From Sulfobacillus sp. (lineage in GTDB: Bacteria; Bacillota; Sulfobacillia; Sulfobacillales; Sulfobacillaceae): a stretch of 64,000 nt of DNA. The notes under the pieces were generated by a model, which saw nothing but the letters and a program-made list of their open reading frames with translations, did no database searches and was not told where the DNA came from. Positions 26,213-35,545 of the stretch are shown here, piece after piece. The position numbers and the translations under genes were made by a program. How positions within the stretch are numbered: the first letter of the stretch is position 1; each line of letters begins with the position of its first letter. The DNA is taken from assembly GCA_027309085.1 (NCBI GenBank), contig DAIDDL010000013.1, positions 1 to 64,000 on the forward strand, in the 5' to 3' direction.

Positions 26213-26509
26213 TTGGCAGGATCAAGAAAATCACGGCGGCCCCTGACAGTTTTCATTCTGACAGCGACCTTGCTCACGTCCGCCCACGCGTTCTCGCAAG
26301 AGAAAGCCCGGTCCTTTCAGAGGTTGCTGGTATACAGTCCGCAGACCCAGCCTGGCGTATATACCGTGGAAGTCGCCGGCCGCACACGGGTGCAGGATGT
26401 CCACGCCCTGCGAGCTGGAGCCACGGTTCGGCTGGCGGGAACCTTGCAGGGGCATACCATCCGCGCCAGCCGCATAGACATCCTCTCCGGTGACATATTT
26501 CGCGTCTAG
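26213..26509 (+). CDS. Small secreted protein with OB-like fold
   Basis: This 98-residue protein has a Sec signal peptide (RRPLTVFILTATLLTSAHAF, cut near residue 27). The mature part is made of beta strands (VYTVEVAGRTRV, ATVRLAGTLQGHTIRASRI), suggesting an OB-like barrel. The TTG start is chosen because GGGAGGAGG lies 9 bases upstream. The family is not recognised. It precedes the DHH phosphoesterase gene by 60 bases. Confidence 0.6.
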   Translation: MAGSRKSRRPLTVFILTATLLTSAHAFSQEKARSFQRLLVYSPQTQPGVYTVEVAGRTRVQDVHALRAGATVRLAGTLQGHTIRASRIDILSGDIFRV

Positions 26510-26569
26510 CCGCGTCATGCTATGCTTCATCTGGCGACAGAGCGCCCATCGCGAAACAGGAGGATATGG

Positions 26570-27439
26570 ATGAACAATACAGGCTGGCTCATTACCCACA
26601 AGAACTGTTTGGACGGGGCCACAGCAGCGGCAATCGGGCAGCAGTGCGGACTGATCCCGGTGTTTGTAGAACCAGACCAGGTTGCCCGCGGATTCGAAGC
26701 CATTTCGGACCAGAAACCGGTTTACCTGGCTGACGTTTCTCTAAAAACCGACCAGTATCCTCTGTACTCCTCACGCATCCATCAGCTTCTGGATCACCAT
26801 CAGTCGGCACTGGGTCTCAGGGCCTTTCCGCACGTAACCATTGATCTCAGCAAGTCTGGTTCCGGCCTGTTCTACGAGTATGCCGTCACCCAGGGGTGGC
26901 TGACCCCGTCAAAAAACTGGGACCGGCTGATCGCCAGTGTCGAGCGTTATGATTTATGGCAGCCATGTCATGAACCGGGACAAAATTTAAACCGGTTGTT
27001 TCACGACCAGGGCTATGAGTGGTTCCAGCAACGGTTCGGCCAGGGCTGGGCCCCTTATCAGCCCTCCGACCAAGACAGTCTGGCCAGGCTGATTAGTCAG
27101 GAGCGCCAATTTGTCCGGGAGCAAATGGGGAGGGCAGTGCGCACATTCCGGCCGTTTCCAATGGTGGCCATCCCGCTTAGCGGAGAAGGTGCTGTGAATG
27201 AAGTGGCCCATAAATTATTGGCGGGGGGAGCCGCCCTCGTTGTCTTCCTCAAGGCAGACGGCCGGCTATCCGCACGGAGTGACACAAGGATCGACGCAGC
27301 CGTACTGATGGAGCAGGTGTTTCATGGCGGCGGGCACGCCCGCGCAGCGGGCGGCCGCATGGAGACCCCCGGTCCCTACGGCCCGCAAGACGCCCAATCC
27401 CTGCTCCTCCAGATCGGCCACTATCTGGATCCTGGTTAA
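26570..27439 (+). CDS. DHH-family phosphoesterase
   Basis: This 289-residue protein has the DHH catalytic blocks THKNCLDG (early aspartate), LADVSL and LLDHHQS, and the DHHA1-type substrate loop GGGHARAAGG near the end. Such enzymes cleave nanoRNA, cyclic dinucleotide products or nucleoside phosphates. The short size argues against RecJ. The ATG at 26570 has AGGAGG upstream. It overlaps the quinone reductase gene tail to tail by 4 bases. Confidence 0.82.
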   Translation: MNNTGWLITHKNCLDGATAAAIGQQCGLIPVFVEPDQVARGFEAISDQKPVYLADVSLKTDQYPLYSSRIHQLLDHHQSALGLRAFPHVTIDLSKSGSGLFYEYAVTQGWLTPSKNWDRLIASVERYDLWQPCHEPGQNLNRLFHDQGYEWFQQRFGQGWAPYQPSDQDSLARLISQERQFVREQMGRAVRTFRPFPMVAIPLSGEGAVNEVAHKLLAGGAALVVFLKADGRLSARSDTRIDAAVLMEQVFHGGGHARAAGGRMETPGPYGPQDAQSLLLQIGHYLDPG

Positions 27440-28422
27440 TCTACTGTAAGAATGACTTTGCCTATCGTTTGATTGGTTACGAGGTAGCGGTGGGCCTCAT
27501 CGGCATGTGCTAACGGAAAAGTACGGTCGATGATGGCTCCCAGCCGGCCAGATTGGAAAAACTCCCCAGTTCTTTCCTGAAATGTTTGGATCAGACGCAT
27601 CTTGTCATAGACCGGTCTAGATCGCAGGGCGGTTCCTCGCAAGGTGATCCTGCGCCCCAGGAGCTGGCCGAGGTGGATTGGCGCCTCGGCCCCGCTGAGC
27701 GTGCCGATCACCACCAGAACCCCTCCCGTTTTAAGGCTGACCATGTTCTGCTCCAAGTAGTTCGCGCCGATAAAATCCAAAATGGCATCCACTCCCTGTC
27801 CCGCAGACCACGTGCGCGCTGCTTCCACAAAGGACTGGCGGTGATAATTGACCGCCTCCTCCGCGCCTAGAGACAAGACCCGCTGCCGCTTTTCTTCCGT
27901 CCCCACCGTCGTCATCACATGCAGTCCCGCCAAAACAGCCAGCTGGATGGCCGCCGATCCTACCCCGCCAGCCCCCGCATGGATGATGACCCGCTGCCCC
28001 ATGGCCAGTCCTGCCTTGTCGAAGAGTGCATCATACGCCGTGAGAAAAGCCTCCGGAATTGCCGCAGCCTCAACATCCGTCAGAGCCGGCGGAACAGCCC
28101 ACGCGAATTCGGCTGGGCAGGCCACATATTGCGCATAACCTCCGCCCGAGATCAGGGCCATTACGCGGTCTCCCTCATGAAACCGCATGACGCGGGTTCC
28201 GATCTTAGCCACCACCCCGGCACATTCGAGTCCCGGAATTTGATATTCTGGACGTGGGGGCGGCGGCGGATAGAGCCCTTGACGTTCCAGCAGGTCAGCG
28301 CGATTGACGCCTGCCGCGTGGACACGTATGACAATATCATCGGGACCGCATGCTGGCATGGGCACTTCTTGCATGCGCAAAACCTCGGGCCCTCCAAATT
28401 CTGTCAGTGCGATAGCTTGCAC
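27436..28422 (-). CDS. NADPH:quinone oxidoreductase, PIG3/QOR-like
   Basis: This 328-residue zinc-free medium-chain dehydrogenase has VNRADLLERQGLYPPPP near residue 50, the pattern of the human TP53I3/PIG3 branch. HAGAGGVGSAAIQLA is the NADPH-binding loop. It would reduce quinones or other activated alkenes. The GTG at 28422 is chosen because CGGGGGG lies upstream and homologues start MQAI or MKAI here; a longer frame reaches 28458 without support. Confidence 0.87.
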   Translation of the reverse strand: MQAIALTEFGGPEVLRMQEVPMPACGPDDIVIRVHAAGVNRADLLERQGLYPPPPPRPEYQIPGLECAGVVAKIGTRVMRFHEGDRVMALISGGGYAQYVACPAEFAWAVPPALTDVEAAAIPEAFLTAYDALFDKAGLAMGQRVIIHAGAGGVGSAAIQLAVLAGLHVMTTVGTEEKRQRVLSLGAEEAVNYHRQSFVEAARTWSAGQGVDAILDFIGANYLEQNMVSLKTGGVLVVIGTLSGAEAPIHLGQLLGRRITLRGTALRSRPVYDKMRLIQTFQERTGEFFQSGRLGAIIDRTFPLAHADEAHRYLVTNQTIGKVILTVD

Positions 28423-28600
28423 TATAATCCCCCCGAACATTTTATGGTCCAGCCCCACCCAAAGGGTCTATGGACTGGAACCGGGACATCTTATCCTAAT
28501 CCTGGGACTATTTTAAACCACAATCCGGGTCGCGCAAGTGTTCGGGAGAGCCAAAAGCCTCTACAATAGAACACTAACGCCAACCCAGCAGGAGGGACTC

Positions 28601-29779
28601 ATGACATTTTCTTGGCTTGTCATCTTCATGTCCGTCGCGACCGGTGCCAGTGTTGCCAATCTTTACTATAACCAGCCTCTACTGACACTCATGGCCCACA
28701 CATTTCATGTCGGGCCAGCTGAAGTCGGGATTGTGACCATGCTCACACAAATCGGCTATGCGGCGGGTCTCTTGCTGTTTGTGCCCCTAGCTGACCTGTG
28801 GGAGCGCAAACGGCTGATTGTGGGGCTGTTTATCCTGACCTCTTTCGCGTTGGAGCTTGTCGCTATCACTCCCGCCTTCACCCCTTTCCTCGTCATGAAC
28901 TTCGCGCTGGGTTTGGTGACCATAGTGCCGCAGGTGATTGTTCCCGTCGCTGCTGACCTTGCCCCGGACGCGTCCCGCGGCAGAGTGGTCGGCGTCGTGA
29001 TGAGTGGGCTGCTGATTGGAATATTAGGAGCGCGCACGGTCAGCGGATTGGTGGGCGACTGGCTGGGATGGGCCCGGGTTTACCAATTGGCTGGGGTCCT
29101 CATGCTGATTTTTGCAGCCGCTATGGCCCGGTTTTTCCCCCGCTCCTATCCGCACCGCCATACCTTGAACTACACGGGACTGATCCGCTCGCTGGGTCCC
29201 TTAATCCGCGAAGAACCGGAACTAGTCCGCGCCTCATTGACTGGGGCTGCGCTATTTGGCGCGTTCAGCGCCTTCTGGACCACCCTGACGTTCCGTCTCG
29301 GCACAGCGCCCTACCATTACCCTGCGTCGGTTATCGGCCTGTTCGGCCTCCTGGGAATCGCGGGCGCAAGCGTTGCCCCTGTTGCTGGACGCCTAGCCGA
29401 CAGGCGCGATCCCAGAATCACCATCACCGTGGCCATCATCCTTGTTTCTGTGGCTTTCTTGTGGATGTGGCCGCTATCGGGCAACCTTTGGGCTTTGATC
29501 ATTGGCATCATCCTTCTCGACCTCGGCGTGCAGGCCGGCCAGATCTCCAATCAGTCGCGGATTTACGCGCTGCGGCCCGATTCAAGGGCCCGGCTCAACA
29601 CCGTATACATGGTCACCTACTTTCTCGGCGGCTCTTTAGGATCAGGCATTGCAAGCTGGGCGTGGTCCCTGTCCCGCTGGAACGGCGTGACACTGACGGG
29701 TCTGGGAATGCTGGCCGGGGCCGCCATCGTCCACACAATCAGCCTAGTCAGGCAACCGATGAACAGGAAAGCGGTGTGA
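28601..29779 (+). CDS. MFS transporter
   Basis: This 392-residue protein has about 12 helices, with FVPLADLWERKRLIV between helices 2 and 3 and RLADRRDPR in the matching loop of the second half. NLYYNQPLL in helix 1 is common in a small MFS efflux group. The ATG at 28601 has AGGAGGG 5 bases upstream; an earlier GTG lacks one. Efflux is likely, but the substrate is unknown. Confidence 0.85.
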   Translation: MTFSWLVIFMSVATGASVANLYYNQPLLTLMAHTFHVGPAEVGIVTMLTQIGYAAGLLLFVPLADLWERKRLIVGLFILTSFALELVAITPAFTPFLVMNFALGLVTIVPQVIVPVAADLAPDASRGRVVGVVMSGLLIGILGARTVSGLVGDWLGWARVYQLAGVLMLIFAAAMARFFPRSYPHRHTLNYTGLIRSLGPLIREEPELVRASLTGAALFGAFSAFWTTLTFRLGTAPYHYPASVIGLFGLLGIAGASVAPVAGRLADRRDPRITITVAIILVSVAFLWMWPLSGNLWALIIGIILLDLGVQAGQISNQSRIYALRPDSRARLNTVYMVTYFLGGSLGSGIASWAWSLSRWNGVTLTGLGMLAGAAIVHTISLVRQPMNRKAV

Positions 29780-29840
29780 ACCGCGCCGCATTCATGGTAC
29801 AATGGGCGGCGAAAATACGACAACGGAGTGATGCCACATT

Positions 29841-30503
29841 ATGAGACTACGCCAAATTATCGCCGTACCCGCATTGTCTGTGATGGCGGCGGGCCTGGTG
29901 ACCGGCTGCGGCCAGCAGGCCGCGCCCGCCCACAAGACTCCCCCTCTCGCCAGCGGCCGCAACCTGCGCTGGAAAGCCCCGCCGAAAATGACAATCAACC
30001 CGAACAATTCCTACGTGGCGACAGTGAACACCTCTGCGGGCACCTTCGACATATCATTGTTTGCTCAAAAAGATCCCCACGCCGTTAACAACTTTGTCTT
30101 TTTAGCCGACCACCGATTTTTCAATGGTGATGAGATTTTCCGGGTCATCAAACCCTTTATGTTCCAGACGGGAGACCCTCTCAATAACGGCACCGGCAAC
30201 CCCGGGTATCAGTGGACGGGCAAGGATGCCACCTATCCATACCAGCCAGGAATTGTCGCCATGGCCAATTCAGGCACCCCGGCAACCAACGGCAGCCAGT
30301 TTTTCGTGTGCACCGGTGCGGAGAGCACCACCCTCAACCAAAACCCTATTTATACCGAGCTCGGCCGGGTAACCAAAGGCATGACCGTGGTACAAAAAAT
30401 TGCGGCGGGAAAAGTGAAATATAATCCGGCGATGCAGGAAGATTCTTTACCCGTTCATCCCTACTTCATCCGCTCCATCACCATCGCGGTCACTCCGTCG
30501 TAA
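29841..30503 (+). CDS. Cyclophilin-type peptidyl-prolyl isomerase lipoprotein
   Basis: This 220-residue lipoprotein has lipobox LVTGC with C23. The mature part is a cyclophilin: TSAGTFDISLF, NNFVFLADHRFFNGDEIFRVI, FMFQTGDP, GIVAMANSGTPATNGSQFFV. It would help fold exported proteins outside the membrane. The ATG follows an AACGGAGTG site. A weak hairpin (30534-30565) separates it from the convergent SRAP gene. Confidence 0.93.
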   Translation: MRLRQIIAVPALSVMAAGLVTGCGQQAAPAHKTPPLASGRNLRWKAPPKMTINPNNSYVATVNTSAGTFDISLFAQKDPHAVNNFVFLADHRFFNGDEIFRVIKPFMFQTGDPLNNGTGNPGYQWTGKDATYPYQPGIVAMANSGTPATNGSQFFVCTGAESTTLNQNPIYTELGRVTKGMTVVQKIAAGKVKYNPAMQEDSLPVHPYFIRSITIAVTPS

Positions 30504-30533
30504 CCAGTCTCCCACCGCGTCCAGGCACTCCCG

Positions 30534-30565
30534 CCCCGACCCCCTTCGCAATTGTATGGTCGGGG
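30534..30565. terminator. Possible bidirectional terminator
   Basis: An 8-bp stem (CCCCGACC at 30534-30541 with GGTCGGGG at 30558-30565) lies between two convergent genes. There is no T-tract. Confidence 0.4.
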
Positions 30566-30578
30566 GAAGCGCTTGGCC

Positions 30579-31205
30579 TCAGGAGTCTGGAACCTGGGCA
30601 ATCAGTTCCGGACTATCCTCTTGGCTGCTGTTCAACCGCCTCGACACCGGATAGTGGGTCAGGACAACATCCTCTTTTGGCACCAGCGCCCGGTACTGTG
30701 CAGACGACCGGTCCAGCCATAAAGGCACCTGATCGGAAGTCAAAAGCCAAGGCATGCGGGCATGAATTCCCTCCATCCAGCGGCTGGCGGCACAGGTAAT
30801 CAGCACGATGCGCCAGGGCGGCGCTTCCGCAGAACGCAGCAGCAATCCAGCAATATTCAAAGGCCCCGGGCCCACAAACCGGAAGGGCTGCTTGCTCGAT
30901 TTGGCCCATTCATAAAATCCGTCCGCAGGCACCACAGCGCGTTGCCATTCCACCGCGTCACGGTACAGGGCCTTGGTCTGCAAGTTTTCCTGGCGGGCAT
31001 TGATCAGCATCCGTCCGCGCATAGGGTAACCCCAGCGGACCCAAACCGCGCTCGGCTCGCCATCGGCATCGTTGCCAATGGCGAGAATGTCCTGACCCGG
31101 GGCAATGTTGTAGCGTGGACTCCAAGGCGGGCTGGGGGCAGACGTCAAGCGCCACTGGCTGGCCAATTCTTCCCATGACAGGCCCAAAGAATATCGACCG
31201 CACAC
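30579..31205 (-). CDS. SRAP-domain abasic-site protein (YedK/HMCES family)
   Basis: This 208-residue protein has catalytic C2 in MCGRYSL, NARQE, a GFYEW box and HARMP with the histidine. SRAP proteins form a thiazolidine crosslink with abasic sites in single-stranded DNA to protect them at forks. All signature residues are present. The start is fixed by the need for cysteine at position 2. The gene is single. Confidence 0.95.
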   Translation of the reverse strand: MCGRYSLGLSWEELASQWRLTSAPSPPWSPRYNIAPGQDILAIGNDADGEPSAVWVRWGYPMRGRMLINARQENLQTKALYRDAVEWQRAVVPADGFYEWAKSSKQPFRFVGPGPLNIAGLLLRSAEAPPWRIVLITCAASRWMEGIHARMPWLLTSDQVPLWLDRSSAQYRALVPKEDVVLTHYPVSRRLNSSQEDSPELIAQVPDS

Positions 31206-31315
31206 CGCCAGTTCCTCCTTCTCTCATGATGACCGGGGCAAATATCTAGATCTTCATGGTACACTAGAACCCAAGGGAAACCAAACGTATAATATCAGAA
31301 ATGCCGAGGTGAATT

Positions 31316-32161
31316 ATGAAAATCGCACCGGAATGTGCGGCCTGTCTCTATCTTCAACTGATGAAAACACTGGACCACCGGGGCGTAACCGACCAGACGC
31401 CCATCCAGCGTGACGTCATGCTCTCACTCGCAGACCAATGGAGTGACTACGACAGTCCTGCCCATGCCATTGACCAGATGTATCAAGTAGCCAATCACGC
31501 CACCAATCAGGTGGATGCCTACACTGATGAGAAAGTCAGAGCCAATGCCCTGGCCGAAATCTTTTGGAGGCAGCACCCACTGCCTTTGGAAGACCTTGCT
31601 GGACGGCTGGCCTATGCGGCATCCGCCAACATTATTGATGCCGGGCTGGATGCCAATCCTGAGCACTTATTCAGCCAACTCCAAGAAGCCATGGACGAGG
31701 GGCTCGGCATCAACGCCTCTTCTCAGTTTTTTGCAGACGTCCCGGAAGGCAGCCGTCTTCTGTATATCACTGACAATGCCGGCGAAGTGGTGTTTGACCG
31801 GGAACTGATCCGTGCCCTGCGCCACCAAGGCTATTCCGTGACAATTTTAGTCCGCCACCATCCTTTTCTGAATGACGTCACCCGGCAAGACGTCCGCCAG
31901 GTTCACCTCGATACCGTGGCCGATAGAGTGCTGGATCTAGGCGACGGGTTTGCCACATGGACACTGAGCCCCGAAATGCTCGAGAGCTGGGGCCAAGAGT
32001 TTGATGGCTTCATAATCAAGGGCATCGCCAACCTGGAAGCACTGTCACACCGGACACTGCCCCATCCCGCCCTGTTCCTCTACAGAGCCAAATGCCCTCC
32101 TTCAGCACGTCTGGCGGGCGCCGAATGGAACCAAAACGTGGCGTGGCGCCAACCATCATAA
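31316..32161 (+). CDS. DUF89/ARMT1-like damage-control phosphatase
   Basis: This 281-residue protein starts with the cysteine motif CAACLYLQLM and contains YITDNAGEVVFD, the metal-binding core of DUF89 proteins, and IIKGIANLEAL later. Such enzymes are metal-dependent phosphatases thought to remove damaged sugar phosphates. The ATG follows GAGGTGAATT. A T-tailed hairpin ends the unit. Confidence 0.85.
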   Translation: MKIAPECAACLYLQLMKTLDHRGVTDQTPIQRDVMLSLADQWSDYDSPAHAIDQMYQVANHATNQVDAYTDEKVRANALAEIFWRQHPLPLEDLAGRLAYAASANIIDAGLDANPEHLFSQLQEAMDEGLGINASSQFFADVPEGSRLLYITDNAGEVVFDRELIRALRHQGYSVTILVRHHPFLNDVTRQDVRQVHLDTVADRVLDLGDGFATWTLSPEMLESWGQEFDGFIIKGIANLEALSHRTLPHPALFLYRAKCPPSARLAGAEWNQNVAWRQPS

Positions 32162-32195
32162 CACGGACGAGCAGAGGGCATACTAGATACTGGGC

Positions 32196-32224
32196 CTGCT
32201 GTTGTGTTTTCCCAGCAGTTTTTT
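32196..32224 (+). terminator. Rho-independent terminator after the DUF89 gene
   Basis: CTGCTG at 32196-32201 pairs with CAGCAG at 32213-32218, followed by six Ts at 32219-32224. Confidence 0.65.
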
Positions 32225-32307
32225 GCGTGGAACATGCTACAATGTATTGTCTTGTATGTGGGGGAGCGAACGATGAGCAAATGCCAATACGGCTGATAAA
32301 GGATCGA

Positions 32308-33057
32308 ATGCTGATGAACACTCGGAACGGCACACCAAGCATAGGGTTTAGCAGGCGGCAACGGTGGATCACCGGTGTTATTGCAGGTCTCGGCGCGCTG
32401 TTTGTAGGAGTATCCGTGATGCTCCACTCACGAATCCACAGCCGTATCAGCACTATTGCTATTAACGAAAAGCAGCCGGTTAATGTCCTTGTAGGGATTC
32501 GGGGAACACCTGACGCTCCGGCCTTCCTTGGATTTGTGGCGGTAGTGCGCCCCAACAGCCAGATCCTGACGGTGATTCCCGTGTCTGGACGAACGGTGGT
32601 CCCCGCCGCCAACGGCGCGCCAAAGCCGCTTTATGAGGCTATTACGGGCGAAAGTCCGTCTTTGGCGACTAAATCTGTTTCCACCGCCATGGGCGTGCCC
32701 ATCACCCATTATTTTTACTTTACCACAAAGGATCTCTTAATGGTGATGAACGCTCTATACTACCATACCGACCACCTCTGGCCGCAGGCTGCAACCCCAG
32801 CCTCCATGCTGGCGACTTTGGGATATCCCGACGGCGCGGCCAGTCCTGCGGGACAGGTGCAGCTGCTCGGCAAAATTGTTGATATGCTGCCGGAGGTCAC
32901 ACCCATAGCCGCCGGCGGCCTGCTGGGAATGACCAAGAGTTCGACGACCAACCTAACCGCCTACCAAGTATTTGCGCTGGCCAACTATATCCGCGGCGAT
33001 GCCCTGAAGCTGGGCTCGGTCAGTCAGTTGCGCCGACCAAGGAGGTCGCATGGCTAA
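32308..33057 (+). CDS. LCP-like (LytR-CpsA-Psr) membrane protein, divergent
   Basis: This protein of about 249 residues has one N-terminal membrane helix (VIAGLGALFVGVSVML) and an external domain that follows the LCP outline: VNVLVGI, LTVIPVSGRTVVP with the arginine, and MGVPITHYFYFTTKDLLMVMNAL. LCP proteins transfer wall polymers to peptidoglycan. The SD motif of active LCP enzymes is not evident, so activity is doubtful. Start ATG 32308 or 32314, with AAAGGA upstream. It overlaps the PIG-V-like gene by 8 bases, linking the two in envelope glycopolymer work. Confidence 0.6.
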   Translation: MLMNTRNGTPSIGFSRRQRWITGVIAGLGALFVGVSVMLHSRIHSRISTIAINEKQPVNVLVGIRGTPDAPAFLGFVAVVRPNSQILTVIPVSGRTVVPAANGAPKPLYEAITGESPSLATKSVSTAMGVPITHYFYFTTKDLLMVMNALYYHTDHLWPQAATPASMLATLGYPDGAASPAGQVQLLGKIVDMLPEVTPIAAGGLLGMTKSSTTNLTAYQVFALANYIRGDALKLGSVSQLRRPRRSHG

Positions 33058-34276
33058 AGATCTGACATCGGAATCTCCTGCGCTGTTCCCTGTCCAGACT
33101 CCATCTCCTACCCCGCGCTTGAAATGGCCCACCGTCAAGCATTTATTCTGGCTTTTTGCGATATCGCGGGCATTTTTCATGGAATTAGGCGGCCTGGCTT
33201 ATATCTATCTGCCCCATGCCTGGGTGGAGTCCCCGCCCAACACCCTGCCGCCGTCCGGCCGGTTGCTGTATCATGTTACTTTTGGCCTATGGGCTCATTG
33301 GGACGGACTGTGGTACTTGTCGATCGCCAACATGGGCTACGCCAACCGGCCCACGGCGACGGCATTCTTCCCCCTCTACCCCTTAGGTGTCCACTTGCTG
33401 GGTGGTGGCGTGGTTGGGGGCGTCCTGTTCAGCTTGCTGTGTTTTGCTGTGACCTTGTGGTTTCTGTTTCGATTGACGCAATATGAATTTGGGGACCGAA
33501 TTGCCTGGAACGCCGTACTGGCCCTGGCTTTTTTCCCTACCTCCTTTTACGCCAACGCTGTGTATTCGGAGTCCCTGTTTATGGCAGCGGCTATTGGGTC
33601 GCTATACTTCGCGCGGACGAGACGCTACCGCATTGCGGGCCCGTTAGCGATGGCCGCCACATTGGTCAGCATGTACGGACTGCTTCTGGCCATCCCGCTG
33701 CTCTATCTCGCGTGGACTCAGGAAGGACATCGCATCCGCCCGCTGCTTTATAGTCTGTGGGCCCCGTTAGGCCTTGTGCTGTATATGGGATTTCTCTTAA
33801 TCCGGTTTGGCGACCCCTTGGTCTTTGAACATGCCCAGAGCAACTGGGGGCGGCATTTCCAATGGGTCGGAGGGACACTGTGGGCAGCGACAGTGAAAGC
33901 CTGGCAAGTCGCAGGACAGGCCTTCAGCCTGCACACACTGTTTGCCACAGGAATGCCCCAACTGAGCGCCAGTAATTTTTACAACTGGGTATTCGCCTTG
34001 TTTTTGCTGATCATGCTAGCCTTATCGGTGAAATACCTGCCCGCCTATTTATGGATTTATGAGGTGCTGGCGCTGCTGGTTCCTTTTTCCTACCCGGCTA
34101 CCGGAAATCCCCTGATGTCCCTGCCGCGTCTTGTGCTGGAAGCATTTCCTACATTCATCACGTTGGGGCTGGTGATCAGCCGCAAGCCCTGGCATAAGAC
34201 ACTGTATTTTATTGCATCCCTGCCTCTAGGCATATTGTTTGTGGCTCTATATGCTACCGCCCACTGGGTAGCCTGA
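33050..34276 (+). CDS. PIG-V-like membrane glycosyltransferase
   Basis: This 408-residue protein has about 10 membrane helices. AHWDGLWYLSIANMGY followed by FFPLYP is the catalytic loop pattern of PIG-V/GT-C-type mannosyltransferases, where the aspartate is the likely base. It would move a sugar from a polyprenyl-phosphate carrier onto an envelope acceptor. It overlaps the LCP-like gene by 8 bases and is followed by a clean terminator hairpin. Confidence 0.75.
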   Translation: MAKDLTSESPALFPVQTPSPTPRLKWPTVKHLFWLFAISRAFFMELGGLAYIYLPHAWVESPPNTLPPSGRLLYHVTFGLWAHWDGLWYLSIANMGYANRPTATAFFPLYPLGVHLLGGGVVGGVLFSLLCFAVTLWFLFRLTQYEFGDRIAWNAVLALAFFPTSFYANAVYSESLFMAAAIGSLYFARTRRYRIAGPLAMAATLVSMYGLLLAIPLLYLAWTQEGHRIRPLLYSLWAPLGLVLYMGFLLIRFGDPLVFEHAQSNWGRHFQWVGGTLWAATVKAWQVAGQAFSLHTLFATGMPQLSASNFYNWVFALFLLIMLALSVKYLPAYLWIYEVLALLVPFSYPATGNPLMSLPRLVLEAFPTFITLGLVISRKPWHKTLYFIASLPLGILFVALYATAHWVA

Positions 34277-34300
34277 AGCGCCACGGTCACCCGTGGCGCT
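34277..34300 (+). terminator. Hairpin terminator after the PIG-V-like gene
   Basis: A perfect 10-bp stem AGCGCCACGG/CCGTGGCGCT around TCAC starts one base after the stop. The T-tract is weak. Confidence 0.65.
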
Positions 34301-34330
34301 TCGTCAGTCCTGCCGCAACTCACGGGAGAG

Positions 34331-34651
34331 TTAGTGGCCTCCGCAACTGCAGCCCGTCTGGGCCTGAGGGTTCGTCAGGACAAACCCTTCCTGCATTGGG
34401 TCCATTTTATAATCTAGGATCCCACCTTCCACGTAGGGCCGACTCTCCGCGTTAACGACCAAGATCACGCCTGCGGCCTTGATCTGCTCGTCTTCCTGGC
34501 TGAGTTCCTGGTCCCAGAACATGCGGTAGCCAATGCGCCCGCACCCGCAAGCCGGCTCAGCGCTGACGCGGACATAGTCCGCCTGCTTCTCCGTGCCCAG
34601 CTCTGCCAGTTTGGCAATCGCCTCAGGCGTCACTTCAATTTGTAAGCTCAT
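34331..34651 (-). CDS. IscA/HesB-like iron-sulfur protein
   Basis: This 106-residue protein of the HesB/IscA fold has cysteines 35 and 37 in PACGCGRIGY and a C-terminal CSC pair (C101, C103) in TGCSCGGH. Classical A-type carriers have one cysteine in the first position, so the CGC arrangement is a variant. It may carry or insert an iron-sulfur cluster. The ATG at 34651 has GGAGGGA 7 bases upstream; a TTG two codons earlier is possible. It overlaps the TauE-like gene by 17 bases. Confidence 0.75.
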   Translation of the reverse strand: MSLQIEVTPEAIAKLAELGTEKQADYVRVSAEPACGCGRIGYRMFWDQELSQEDEQIKAAGVILVVNAESRPYVEGGILDYKMDPMQEGFVLTNPQAQTGCSCGGH

Positions 34652-35486
34652 AATCAATCCCTCCCTTTACCCCATCATAAAGGGCTATAGACGGTCTGTA
34701 AAGGCTGGCCCAGTTGTGCTGCATCAGATACAGCCCACCCACCAGCATAATGCTCCCAGCGATCCACTGCAGATGCACGGTGGACAGCTCCTTAGCCTTC
34801 CATGGCCGCAAGCGCACGCCGCTCCAAATCCCTGCAAAAGCTCCGGCAAGATAGAATGGGACCAGATGCCAGTCGATGGCACATCGCCCGAGATTGCGCA
34901 CGGTAGCGGTCAATGTCAGGGCTACCACTGACAACAACCCACTTCCCGCGGCGCTAGCCGCAGGAAGTCCGGTCCAGATCATGGCAGGGAACACTAAAAA
35001 TCCACCGCCGCCTCCAAAAAACCCTGCCACCGCTCCTACAATCAGTCCTGCTATTCCGAGCCGGGCTGCCGGAGTTTTGGCGTCCCCGGTATGTTTTGGT
35101 AAAATGAAAGTCAGCGCGGCATTAACCAACATCACCAGACCTAATAAAGCCAGGCGGAGGTGGGGCGAGAGAGACTGTTGGGCCATGTGGCCAATGGCCA
35201 TCCCAACCCAGCCGGGAAGAGTAAACCACACAGCCGGGCGCCACGTCTTGCTGACGGCATGGCGGCGCATGCCCACCAGTGCAATAGCCATCACCGCCGT
35301 TAAGGCAGTGGATGTGCCAAACAGCATGCCAATATTTTTAAGACCGAACAGGTAGCGCAAAATGAACACGGACAGCACCAGGATTCCGCCACCAATGGTA
35401 GCCACCAGGAACCCTAATCCCGAACCAGCGGCCACGGCCAGCACACTTGTAGCCGACACATTATCCAGCACCAGGCACCCTCCCAT
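34635..35486 (-). CDS. TauE/SafE-family sulfite/sulfonate exporter (TSUP)
   Basis: This 283-residue protein has about eight helices. GAVAGFFGGGGGFLVFPAMI in the middle and ATIGGGILVLSVFIL near the start are the repeated glycine-rich motifs of the TSUP family. It would export sulfite, sulfonates or related anions. The ATG lies in a divergent promoter region with the YihY gene. Overlap with the downstream iron-sulfur carrier suggests a sulfur-linked unit. Confidence 0.85.
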   Translation of the reverse strand: MGGCLVLDNVSATSVLAVAAGSGLGFLVATIGGGILVLSVFILRYLFGLKNIGMLFGTSTALTAVMAIALVGMRRHAVSKTWRPAVWFTLPGWVGMAIGHMAQQSLSPHLRLALLGLVMLVNAALTFILPKHTGDAKTPAARLGIAGLIVGAVAGFFGGGGGFLVFPAMIWTGLPAASAAGSGLLSVVALTLTATVRNLGRCAIDWHLVPFYLAGAFAGIWSGVRLRPWKAKELSTVHLQWIAGSIMLVGGLYLMQHNWASLYRPSIALYDGVKGGIDYELTN

Positions 35487-35545
35487 TTGTTTGGTGTTAG
35501 AATGCGCGCGTTCGGCTCAAAGCATGCACAAAGGAGGAGAAGCGA

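Noticed and set aside
32272-32295. Seven-codon leader peptide frame before the LCP-like gene
   Set aside because: It has a plausible ribosome site but no attenuator structure or codon bias, so chance is more likely.
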